A DNA stretch of 64,000 nt. Source: Hormoscilla sp. GUM202. GTDB lineage: Bacteria > Cyanobacteriota > Cyanobacteriia > Cyanobacteriales > Desertifilaceae. The DNA lies in NCBI GenBank assembly GCA_005518205.2, contig RFFC02000013.1, forward strand, positions 119,603 through 183,602, given 5' to 3'. The position numbers and the translations under genes are program-made. This document shows positions 36,049-44,342 of the stretch, in pieces. Position 1 is the first letter of the stretch. Every line of letters begins with the position of its first letter. The notes beneath the pieces were generated by a model. The model did no database searches. It had not been told where the DNA came from and saw only the letters and a program-made list of their open reading frames with translations.

Positions 36049-36435
36049 CTAAATCGATAACAACGGGACTCCATATAAATTAAATATCTTATCCCGCGTT
36101 AAAATCGTTAACCCTTCTGTCATAGCCTGAGCAATTAACAGCCGGTCAAATGGGTCTTTATGGTGCAACGGTAACACCCCCAACCTCAAAACATGAGAAG
36201 GGTTCACCGCTAAAAACGAGATTCCATTTTGACTTTGGCTATGATAAATTTTTTCTAACGGTTGATTGAGGGTTAACTTTCCCAACTTACTTTTAATTTG
36301 AATTTCCCACAAACTCACAACGCTAACAAATTTCACTGTATCAGGTTCTAGCAAAAACTCCACAATCTCATTTGATAACTGTTGAGGTTGACTATCCCAC
36401 CAAATAAACGCATTAGTATCTAATAAAACTTTCAT
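36049..36435 (-). CDS. vapC: VapC-family PIN-domain toxin
   Basis: About 128 residues from the ATG at 36435, which overlaps the antitoxin stop codon (ATGA). PIN-domain acidic residues are in place: LLDTNAFIWW at the N-terminus, SLWEIQIKSKLGKL, DPFDRLLIAQAM and ILTRDKIFNLY. PIN ribonucleases of VapBC modules cleave RNA, often tRNA. A slightly longer frame (start 36444) is less likely given the ATGA coupling. Confidence 0.85.
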   Translation of the reverse strand: MKVLLDTNAFIWWDSQPQQLSNEIVEFLLEPDTVKFVSVVSLWEIQIKSKLGKLTLNQPLEKIYHSQSQNGISFLAVNPSHVLRLGVLPLHHKDPFDRLLIAQAMTEGLTILTRDKIFNLYGVPLLSI

Positions 36436-36665
36436 AGACCCCAAAAAGCATCAGGTAAAGGCTCATCAAAATCATCACTCATCACCATTGCCCCATAATT
36501 TAACCCGACCTTGGATGTCACGGGTTGCTCGACTGGCAACGGCATCACTTTGGCCAAAGGCACCCCCTCACGAATCAACAGCACCTCTGTCTGATTCTGA
36601 ATATCAGACAATAAATCTATTAAGTTCTCAGATAACTTAGTAATCTCAAAGGTTTTCTGTGACAT
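36432..36665 (-). CDS. vapB: Antitoxin of the VapBC pair
   Basis: 77 residues: FEITKLSENLIDLLSDIQNQTEVLLIREG, then VPLAKVMPL, an AbrB/Phd-like N-terminal DNA-binding unit, and an acidic C-terminal tail (MSDDFDEPLPDAFWGL) of the sort that neutralises the toxin. AGGAAA precedes the ATG. It is upstream of and overlaps vapC, the usual antitoxin-first order, and is expected to be autoregulated. Confidence 0.8.
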   Translation of the reverse strand: MSQKTFEITKLSENLIDLLSDIQNQTEVLLIREGVPLAKVMPLPVEQPVTSKVGLNYGAMVMSDDFDEPLPDAFWGL

Positions 36666-37474
36666 ATTTTCCTGTCCCCCAACTTTCCCTCTATAGTCAA
36701 GTTTAATAGGATTTTCTCAATTATACCAGATAGTTAGTCCCGTATGGTAACAATCGACTGGTACAAATGCCCGTTTCTGCCCGTCCCTATCCCGACTATG
36801 GCATACTTGGTCCGATCGCGCTGGGGGGGACGTACTCGCGGGAGTAGAGAAACCGGGTTTCTTTTACGAATTGTCGGTTGATAGCGAGTATAGTTGTAGA
36901 AACCCGGTTTCTGGTATTGTCGCGATCGGGTACGTACTCGTGGGAGTCGAGACACAGGGTTTCTTTAGCGCGTTTCTGCCCGTCCTTATCCCGACTATGG
37001 CATACTTAACGGGACTGTGTACGCCATTTGGACCGATGTGATCGTCCCCCAACGGGGTACTGGCGAACATGCTCGCAGGAAAAGTGAGATCTTTTCAGTA
37101 TAATCACTATGATTGCTAGTTTATACTTAAAAAAAGAATTCTCCAGAGCCTCATCCTTCCTCAGGGAATGAGATCCGTGAAAAAATGTAAATACCGTATA
37201 ATCACTATGATTGCTAGTTTATACTTATAAAATAGAATTCTCCAGAGCCTCATCCTGGCCTGCCTTCCTCAGGGAACGAGATCCGTGAAAAAATATAAAT
37301 TACGTATAATCACTATAATTGCTAGTTTATACTTAGATAAGAGTATTTGTTGAGGCTCTGCTTCGTGCATTCCCAGAGTCTCGGAATAGACGTTAAGATC
37401 TGTCGTCAGAGAATGAGACAATAGCTCGGTATTATATTAGATGATTATAATCAACAGTTGACGGCGACCAAAAT
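36666..37474. repeat. Spacer with AGAAACC palindromes and a triplicated ~100-bp unit
   Basis: At 36770-37080 the words AGAAACCGGGTTTCT and GTACGTACTCG(C/T)GGGAGT recur in two or three diverged copies. At 37097-37194, 37196-37303 and 37304-37350 the phrase GTATAATCACTATGATTGCT, then TAGTTTATACTTA, is repeated. The first two copies continue AGAATTCTCCAGAGCCTCAT. No gene is supported. The adaptor promoter should lie near 37420-37470. Confidence 0.75.
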
Positions 37475-38959
37475 ATGTTGGATAATATAAGAGAGTCGCG
37501 ATCGCCCCTCTTGATGGAACAATTGAGTAAGCAGAAATTCAAGCGTGGAGTGCAATGGCTAGGCTGGTCGGGAATTATAACCGCAGTCGCCGCTGGGGGT
37601 ATATTACTCTATAGCCTGGCGATCGATCGCTCCCCAGAACCAGTCTCAGTGCCGAGGATTAATGTCAAGCTGGGGAGGATAGAAGACACAATTAATGAAA
37701 GTGGTACGGTAGAATTAGGCAGTCAACAGACCTTAAAATCCCCAGCAGAAGGGGTAGTGGAGCAGGTACGGGTGCAGTTGGGAGGGTTGGTAAAATCAGG
37801 TCAGGAACTGGTGATCCTGCGGAACCCGGAGCGAGAAACTATCCTCACCAAAAAGGAGTTAGAGATTCAGCAAAAGGAAATTACTCTGGCAAGAAGTCGT
37901 CAGGAAGTTGTCGAAAAAGAGGAAAAACTCAAAACTGCCGAACGGAAACTTCAGGAGTTTGACTCCCAGATGAGTCCCGAACAGTTGGAGATTAGAAAAC
38001 AGGAACTTAATCTGGCAAACGATCGGGCGAAAGTGACGGAGAAAGAGGAAGAACTAGCAGCAGCAGAAGGTAAGCTAGAAGAACTGAAAGCCTTATTTGA
38101 CAGGGGTTTCATCGCGGCCAATGAAGTACGAGACCAGGAAGAAGGGGTGCGCAGGGCGAAATCGGCTCTGCGGGATGCGCGGTTAACAGTCACCACCAAA
38201 ACTCTGGAAACCCAGCGTCTTCAGTTTCAGCAGCAACAGAAGGAACGGGAACTTAGAGATGCGATCGTCTCCGCGAAGTTAGAACTGCAAAAGGCGCAGT
38301 TCCAAGTTAACAACAATACCAGTCAACTGCAGTTGAGTCAACTAGATTATCAAGAAACCCAGGAGAAATTGCTGAACAGCATCGTCACGGCGACAATTGA
38401 TGGTAAGATCCTGGACATGCAAGTGAAAAAGGGGTCTGTGGTGAAGGTGGGAGATGAATTGCTGACTCTGGGGGATCCCAGTCAGGAATTGGTGAAATTG
38501 AATCTTTCCATACTCAATGCTACCAAAGTGAAGCCCAACCAACTGGCTCGAATTAATGTTATCGGTCTGGACGATCGGGGGTTCGCGGGACGAGTTGAGA
38601 CAGTGTCTCCCCAGGCGACTGGGGGTGATAATAGTTCGGGAGTAGCAACGGTATCAGCAACAGTGTTGCTGTCCGAACCCAGTGGTATCCTGATTCCAGG
38701 CAGTCAGGTAAGTGTGGAGATCGTTTTGCAGCAGCAGGAAGATGTAGTAACATTGCCAGTACAGGCAATTCAGCGGTTGGGAAAGAAGTCCTTCGTGTGG
38801 GTGAAAGATAATCAAGGGTTAGCTCAAAAACGAGATGTAACCTTGGGATTAGAAGGATTTAGTACAGTGGAAGTGACCTCCGGTCTTAACCCAGGTGAAG
38901 AGGTCTTGTTACCGCTACCGGACTCTCCCTTGTCGCCGGGAATGCCGGTCAGTCCTTAA
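37475..38959 (+). CDS. HlyD/MacA-type periplasmic adaptor
   Basis: 494-residue membrane-fusion protein for a tripartite exporter. One N-terminal membrane anchor (GIITAVAAGGILLYSLAI), a biotinyl-lipoyl-like half (GVVEQVRVQLGGLVKSGQEL), a long coiled-coil hairpin (about residues 125-320, RQEVVEKEEKLKTAERKLQE), the second lipoyl half (IDGKILDMQVKKGSVVKVGD) and a beta-barrel (PNQLARINVIGLDDRGFAG). It probably works with the permeases at 43167-45530 and the TolC-type channel at 45667, although 4.2 kb of repeats intervene. Confidence 0.88.
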   Translation: MLDNIRESRSPLLMEQLSKQKFKRGVQWLGWSGIITAVAAGGILLYSLAIDRSPEPVSVPRINVKLGRIEDTINESGTVELGSQQTLKSPAEGVVEQVRVQLGGLVKSGQELVILRNPERETILTKKELEIQQKEITLARSRQEVVEKEEKLKTAERKLQEFDSQMSPEQLEIRKQELNLANDRAKVTEKEEELAAAEGKLEELKALFDRGFIAANEVRDQEEGVRRAKSALRDARLTVTTKTLETQRLQFQQQQKERELRDAIVSAKLELQKAQFQVNNNTSQLQLSQLDYQETQEKLLNSIVTATIDGKILDMQVKKGSVVKVGDELLTLGDPSQELVKLNLSILNATKVKPNQLARINVIGLDDRGFAGRVETVSPQATGGDNSSGVATVSATVLLSEPSGILIPGSQVSVEIVLQQQEDVVTLPVQAIQRLGKKSFVWVKDNQGLAQKRDVTLGLEGFSTVEVTSGLNPGEEVLLPLPDSPLSPGMPVSP

Positions 38960-39180
38960 TTATGCTAAAGATGCTAAAGTTAATTAGTCAATAGTCAAGA
39001 GGTCTCCTGGCCCGCCGTGGGTTAAAACCCACGGCTAATAGCTGAAGTGGGTTAAAACCCACTGGGAGACATTATCAGAGTTTAGTCAAGTCAGGGTGGA
39101 GTTTAGTTTTTAGCTGAGATATGGCACCATTGTCAATATGTAAATTAGTCAAGAGGTCTCCTGGCCCGCCGTGGGTTAAA

Positions 39181-39330
39181 AGATGCTGTGGGCGAATTAC
39201 CAATTTCTCGGACGCGGGGACGCGGGGACGCGGGGACACGGAGAGAGGGGGGAGGGGTGAAATCATTGATTTCTGGTGGTTGTGGGAGATTGGGGGGTTC
39301 CACCCCCCAGTTAATTGCCCCACAGTATCT
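39181..39330. mobile_element. 150-bp MITE with TAAA target duplication
   Basis: The ends are AGATGCTGTGGGCGAATTA and, reverse complemented, AGATACTGTGGGGCAATTA. It is flanked by TAAA (39177-39180, 39331-39334). Removal restores the repeat sequence GTGGGTTAAAACCCAC. The interior holds GGACGCGG tandem words and no ORF. Confidence 0.8.
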
Positions 39331-39373
39331 TAAAACCCACGGCTAATAGCTGAAGTGGGTTAAAACCCACTGG

Positions 39374-40319
39374 GTGGTGATAAATATGTAGTGATGCATT
39401 ATCTATCCCGATAAACATTTGTTGTAATAATGTACAAAATACCAAATAGCTCCGATGTGATTTTCTAGTTTCTTGGAGAATGATAATGTTTTACGAACCA
39501 AACGACTAATTCTTTGTCTTAATGTGTTGTTTAGCCTTTCAATATGATTAGTTTTTCCAGTTTCTTTACCTACTGGTTTATGACGTTTTTTGGGGATTAC
39601 TGTGTTATAAGCTTCCCAAAAATATGTGTAAAAAACTGCGCCGATAAACAGGAGGTAAAGATTTCCACAATTTTTTTGCCGATTCCCGACTGCGAGCGCC
39701 CACATAAACTCCAACTATTTCTCTAGTTTTTGTATCTAACGCTAACCAAATCCATTGCTTATTTTCTTTATTCTCCACAAAAGACCACATTTCATCACAT
39801 TCAATAGTCATTTTCCCTTTTGGCTTGTCTAAAACCTTTATCTCACGCGGAGTTTCCGCATATTTTTTATTAACATAATCTTGGAGCAAAGTTTTGGAAA
39901 CTCCAACTTGACGTGCAATTCCAGCTAAAGAAATTCTCTCAAGTAAAAGGCCATCTATTTTCTTTTTTGTTTCTGATGATATCGTTTTATTGGTAGGGTT
40001 TTCAACAAATTGCCTGCCACAGTCTTTACACTTATGTTTTTGCTTTTTGTTATGAGTACTACCGTTTTTTACTGTTCGCTCACTTTGACAGTGGGGACAA
40101 GAAGGTCGCAAGCATAAATCTGATGATGTGTTCATAAATTTAGACATTGTTTTTACCAATAACAATATAGCATTGTGACAACTAATTATACATGATTATC
40201 TCTGATATTTTTGATAAATTAAACTTATCAATGGTAATGAAAAATGTTATATTATCCCTTTGAAAAGCAAGGATTAATAGAGGGATAAAATGTTATATCA
40301 CTACATATTTATCACTACC
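39374..40319 (-). mobile_element. IS1-family insertion sequence
   Basis: A 946-bp element with ends GTGGTGATAAATATGTAGTG and, reverse complemented, GGTAGTGATAAATATGTAGT. It is flanked by the 9-bp duplication ACCCACTGG (39365-39373, 40320-40328), the usual IS1 target length. It is inserted in stem 2 of a double-hairpin unit. Its transposase is frameshifted. Confidence 0.92.
39403..40165 (-). pseudogene. IS1-family transposase, frameshifted
   Basis: The N-terminal frame (to 39605) has a zinc finger CPHCQSERTVKNGSTHNKKQ, then CKDCGRQF, HTH LAGIARQVGVSKTLLQDYV, and the first DDE residues (IECDEMWSFVENKENKQWIW, LDTKTREIVGV). The C-terminal half (FWEAYNTVIPKKRHKPVGKE, TNHIERLNNTLRQRISRLVR, WYFVHYYN) is in another frame, with the break near 39640 after LPPVYRR. 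IS1 elements can use programmed frameshifting, but only earlier in the gene, so this is likely a disabling mutation. Confidence 0.8.
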
Positions 40320-40830
40320 ACCCACTGGGAGACATTGTCAGAGTTTAGTCAAGTCAGGGTGGAGTTTAGTTTTTAGCTGAGATATGGCACCATTGTCAAT
40401 ATGTAAATTAGTCAATATGTGAATAGTCTCCTGGCCCGCCGTGGGTTTTAACCCACGGCTAATAGCTGAAGTGTGGGTTAAAACCCACTGGGAGACATTG
40501 TCAGAGTTTAGTCAAGTCAGGGTGGAGTTTAGTTTTTAGCTGAGATATGGCACCATTGTCAATATGTAAATTAGTCAAGAGGTCTCCTGGCCCGCCGTGG
40601 GTTAAAACCCACGGCTAATAGCTGAAGTGGGTTAAAACCCACTGGGAGGCATTGTCAGAGTTTTACCCTCCTTCTCAGGGTCCGCCGGAGAACGAGCTAT
40701 CGAGGCTCCGCCTCTAGTTGCAAATGGTGCAAGATATGAGTTTCAACCGACTAAAAAAATTGGCTTCGTAATCACGGGCGATCGCACGAAAATGTTTGTT
40801 ATCATATTGGAGAGGGGGAGAAGAAAGATT

Positions 40831-41277
40831 ATGGCTTTTTGGCGATTATACTATCATCTGGTTTGGGCAACTAAGGAGCGTCGGCCTCTGATCGAGCCCA
40901 AGCAAGAGCCGGGACTTTACAATTATATAATTGGTAAAGCTGACGCCCTCGGTTGTATTGCCCATGCGATCGGTGGGATAGAAGATCATATTCATTTGGT
41001 CGTTTCTATACCTCCCAAGCTATCTATAGCTGATTTCGTCAAAAACATCAAAGGGAGCAGCGCCTATCAGATGAATCATTTGGATCCAGGGCAGAAAAAA
41101 TTTGGCTGGCAAGACGGCTATGGTGTGTTTTCTATGGGAAAGCAACAACTGGATACAGTGATCGCCTACGTGCAAAATCAGAAAGAACATCATTCCCAAG
41201 GGACGGAAATAGCATCTTTAGAAAAAATGATCCATATAGACGATCGCCCACAGCGCCAGGGGTTTAACACCAATTAA
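40831..41277 (+). CDS. tnpA: IS200/IS605-like TnpA (Y1 transposase)
   Basis: About 148 residues from the ATG at 40831 (MAFWRLYYHLVWATKERRPL), with GGGAGAAG upstream; the frame is open to 40792. The HUH motif is DHIHLVVSI and the catalytic tyrosine lies in VIAYVQNQKEHH, so the single-strand transposase active site is complete. There is no tnpB. It is flanked on both sides by arrays of double-hairpin repeats in opposite orientation, the arrangement of RAYT/REP loci. Whether it belongs to the RAYT branch or to ordinary IS200 cannot be settled by eye. Confidence 0.85.
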   Translation: MAFWRLYYHLVWATKERRPLIEPKQEPGLYNYIIGKADALGCIAHAIGGIEDHIHLVVSIPPKLSIADFVKNIKGSSAYQMNHLDPGQKKFGWQDGYGVFSMGKQQLDTVIAYVQNQKEHHSQGTEIASLEKMIHIDDRPQRQGFNTN

Positions 41278-43165
41278 TTACCATCAAAGGTGAACAACTC
41301 CGGTAAAAAAATCCCAGTGGGTTTTAACCCACTTAAGCTATTAGCCGTGGGTTTGAACCCACGGCGGGCCAGGAGGCAAATAGAGGGTTTGAACCCTGGC
41401 GGGCTAACAGGGAAGAGGGGATTTAATTACCATCAAAGGTGAACAACTTTGGTAAAAAAATCCCAGTGGGTTTTAACCCACTTAAGCTATTAGCCGTGGG
41501 TTTGAACGTGCGATTTGTTCAGGTATAAGCTGTAAATCAGTGAAATCCTGGTTGGTTTCATTAGCCAACAACTGTGGTACTCATGGGGGTCCAAATCCCC
41601 CCCTCCAGGTACGGGAGAGACTCCGGTCCTTAATGCTGCTGAGTGACATCACAGTGGTGTGAAGCAAGGACTTAAATGTAGGCAAGCTGGCAGCCTAAAG
41701 CCGGCAACGCCGCTTGGGAAGATGCTCATGGTTAGAATAAGCGAACCTATGTAAACCTCGTGACCACGAACCAGCGGAATAAGGCTATTTACGCTGGCCC
41801 AAAAGGGAAATGGTAGTTAGTATTAGTCTTGTTCAATGGCTAATATCGTACTCAAAGAACTCCCGGGGAAGAGTAGGGGCCTAAAAGCATCATAATGATA
41901 CCATGGAACAAAGTAACCTTCAATATGCTGTCCGCCTGGAATGTCTTGAGGGTAGACAAGTTAGATGATAAGCGCAAGCTATTGAGGGAAGGATGTACTA
42001 AGAAGCTAAAGCTTGGAGTAATGTCCGGGATATGCTAACGTAGTACGGTGATAATAGGAAATAACCGGAACTAGTAGTCTTGATTACGCCACGGCGACCA
42101 GCTTCCCAAAAGGAACTAGGTTATGGATTTCTGGTAAAACGGTCTTGTAAATTGGTGACACTTTTGGTTTGCCGGCAGCGCCACTCACCAACCAGATTAG
42201 GGACGAAAGAACAGGTTAAGAGGCTAAACAGGGATAACCCTGATATAAGCTATCCATGACACGGACCTATTACCCAGTAGCCTCCTGCGATGAAAGTCGC
42301 AAGTCCGGTTTCGAAAGGGAGGATTGGGAGGCGACTCCCAGTTCGACCCCAGCCCCACGGCGGGCCAGGAGGCAAATAGAGGGTTTGAACCCTGGCGGGC
42401 TAACAGGGAAGAGGGGATTTAATTACCATCAAAGGTGAACAACTTTGGTAAAAAAATCCCAGTGGGTTTTAACCCACTTAAGCTATTAGCCGTGGGTTTG
42501 AACCCACGGCGGGCCAGGAGGCAAATAGAGGGTTTGAACCCTGGCGGGCTAACAGGGAAGAGGGGATTTAATTACCATCAAAGGTGAACAACTTTGGTAA
42601 AAAAATCCCAGTGGGTTTTAACCCACTTAAGCTATTAGCCGTGGGTTTGAACCCACGGCGGGCCAGGAGGCAAATAGAGGGTTTGAACCCTGGCGGGCTA
42701 ACAGGGAAGAGGGGATTTAATTACCATCAAAGGTGAACAACTCCGGTAAAAAAATCCCAGTGGGTTTTAACCCACTTAAGCTATTAGCCGTGGGTTTGAA
42801 CCCACGGCGGGCCAGGAGGCAAATAGAGGGTTTGAACCCTGGCGGGCTAACAGGGAAGAGGGGATTTAATTACCATCAAAGGTGAACAACTCCGGTAAAA
42901 AAATCCCAGTGGGTTTTAACCCACTTAAGCTATTAGCCGTGGGTTTGAACCCACGGCGGGCCAGGAGGCAAATAGAGGGTTTGAACCCTGGCGGGCTAAC
43001 AGGGAAGAGGGGATTTAATTACCATCAAAGGTGAACAACTCCGGTAAAAAAATCCCAGTGGGTTTTAACCCACTTAAGCTATTAGCCGTGGGTTTGAACC
43101 CACGGCGGGCCAGGAGGCAAATAGAGGGTTTGAACCCTGGCGGGCTAACAGCGAAGACTTACATT
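41277..43165. repeat. Right array of 149-bp double-hairpin repeats, reverse orientation
   Basis: Seven units start at 41277, 41425, 42421, 42570, 42719, 42868 and 43017, exactly 149 bp apart for the last five. Each unit reads AATTACCATCAAAGGTGAAC, then CCCAGTGGGTTTTAACCCAC, AAGCTATTAG, then the second palindrome CCGTGGGTTTGAACCCACGG, then CAAATAGAGGGTTTGAACCC. This is the reverse complement of the hairpin pair in the left array, joined to a different tail. Unit 2 is interrupted by a group II intron. The last unit runs to the start of the permease gene. Confidence 0.95.
41508..42354 (+). ncRNA. ORF-less group II intron
   Basis: An 847-nt insertion starting GTGCGATTTG with the group II 5' consensus GTGYG. 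Domain V is visible near 42282-42320 (CCTGCGATGAAAGTCGCAAG), followed by a domain VI-like hairpin GGGAGGCGACTCCC (42325-42340). It shares long internal stretches with the intron at 60924 (GGTGCTCATGGTTA-like, AACCAGCG(G/A)AATAAGGCT). It has no reverse transcriptase ORF, so it would need maturase in trans. It sits within the loop side of the palindrome GTGGGTTTGAAC|CCACGGC of repeat unit 2. The 3' boundary is set by the repeat period. Confidence 0.85.
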
Positions 43166-43166
43166 T

Positions 43167-44321
43167 ATGAGCATTTCTCCCTTGGATATTCTTGTTCTTA
43201 CCTGGGACTCCCTGCGCAGCAACCCCTTACGTTCTGCCCTCACAGGGGTGGGAGTATTTATGGGTGTGGCGGCAGTTAGCGCTACACTTCAGGTGGGTAG
43301 CATTAGTCGGGCGACGATCGCCCAGCAACTAGCGAGGCGAGAAGTCCCTCATGTAGGCATTTGGAGTGGACGCTTAAAGTTGGAGGATATGGAATTTCTA
43401 CAACAGCGACTCCGAGGGGTACAGGCGATCGGGGGTAGTCGTTGGATTGGTTCTGTTCCTGCTAGATTTGAAGAACAGCAGGCAAATCCTCAAGCTATGG
43501 CAGTTTCGGGAGACATTTTGCAGACCTTAGGGAGAAAGCTGCTAGAGGGGCGCTTCTTCAATAGTTACGATCGTGAAAAATATCGCTCGGTCATAGGAAT
43601 AGATAAATTTCTAGCCGAACAACTGTTCCCCGATGGGGAAGCAATTAATCAGCGCATCTACCTGCGCGGTAGACCCTATGTGGTGGTGGGAGTAGTGCAA
43701 ACTAAAGTGGATGATGAAGAACCTCAAGGGATGGTAATGATGCCCCTGTCCAGTCATAGCGCTATGACTGGTAAACTTAATATCAATAACATTGCCCTGC
43801 GTCCCGAAAAGCCCGAAGAGTTAGAAGAATTGCGAGATGAAGCTGAGAAACTGTTAAAGCAGCGCTTAAGAGGTCAGTATTTTTGGATTGGTACTAATAT
43901 AGATGATATATTGGAGCAGCAGTCAACTCTGGAATTGATATCCCGATCCCTGGCAGGAGTAGGGGCGATCGCCCTGGTAGTGGGAGGCGTGGGCATTGCG
44001 AATATCACGATCGCGACGGTGATGGAACGCACTCCCGAAATAGGTCTGCGTCTGGCGATCGGGGCCAGGCGCCAAGATATCCTCTTACAGTTTATACTAG
44101 AAGCAGTGCTGTTGAGCTTATTGGGGGGAACGGCGGCGATCGCCTCGGTACATGGATTAACTATAATTGTAGCCGATCGGTTTAATCTTCCCTACCAATT
44201 TGATGTCCAGGTGGCAGGTTTATCCTTAGGATCTGCTATCCTGGTAGGAGTGGGTGCCGGTTTTGTCCCGGCCCTGCAAGCCAGTCAGTTAGATCCAGTC
44301 AAGGCTTTGCGATCGCAGTAA
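43167..44321 (+). CDS. MacB/FtsX-type ABC transporter permease 1
   Basis: 384 residues. N-terminal membrane segment in LDILVLTWDSLRSNPLRSAL, then TGVGVFMGVAAVSATLQVG, a large periplasmic MacB_PCD domain (about 45-260), and three C-terminal segments of the FtsX domain with ATVMERTPEIGLRLAIGARR, then DILLQFILEAVLLSLLGG. There is no nucleotide-binding domain, and no ATPase gene is in the window, so the ATPase must be elsewhere. The start abuts the last 149-bp repeat unit, and it is 21 bp upstream of a paralogue. Confidence 0.9.
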   Translation: MSISPLDILVLTWDSLRSNPLRSALTGVGVFMGVAAVSATLQVGSISRATIAQQLARREVPHVGIWSGRLKLEDMEFLQQRLRGVQAIGGSRWIGSVPARFEEQQANPQAMAVSGDILQTLGRKLLEGRFFNSYDREKYRSVIGIDKFLAEQLFPDGEAINQRIYLRGRPYVVVGVVQTKVDDEEPQGMVMMPLSSHSAMTGKLNINNIALRPEKPEELEELRDEAEKLLKQRLRGQYFWIGTNIDDILEQQSTLELISRSLAGVGAIALVVGGVGIANITIATVMERTPEIGLRLAIGARRQDILLQFILEAVLLSLLGGTAAIASVHGLTIIVADRFNLPYQFDVQVAGLSLGSAILVGVGAGFVPALQASQLDPVKALRSQ

Positions 44322-44342
44322 ATTGTAAATGGCTATGGTAAT

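Larger units (their letters stand above)
39001..40662. repeat. Left array of double-hairpin repeats, forward orientation
   Basis: Four units start at 39001, 39154, 40424 and 40581, with a natural period of about 153 bp. Each begins CTCCTGGCCCGCCGTGGGTT and has stem 1 GCCGTGGGTT/AACCCACGGC, linker TAATAGCTGA and stem 2 AGTGGGTT/AACCCACT. It continues GGGAGACATTGTCAGAGTTT and a 70-bp unique tail. Unit 2 is interrupted by a MITE (39181-39330) and an IS1-family IS (39374-40319). The last unit is truncated. Confidence 0.9.

Noticed and set aside
41281..43160. tRNA-like GGTTTGAACCC motifs
   Set aside because: They are the palindromic centres of the 149-bp repeats. No cloverleaf arms surround them.
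39001..43165. Possible CRISPR array
   Set aside because: The units are 149-153 bp, nearly identical over their whole length and internally palindromic. There are no short direct repeats with unique 30-40 bp spacers and no cas genes.
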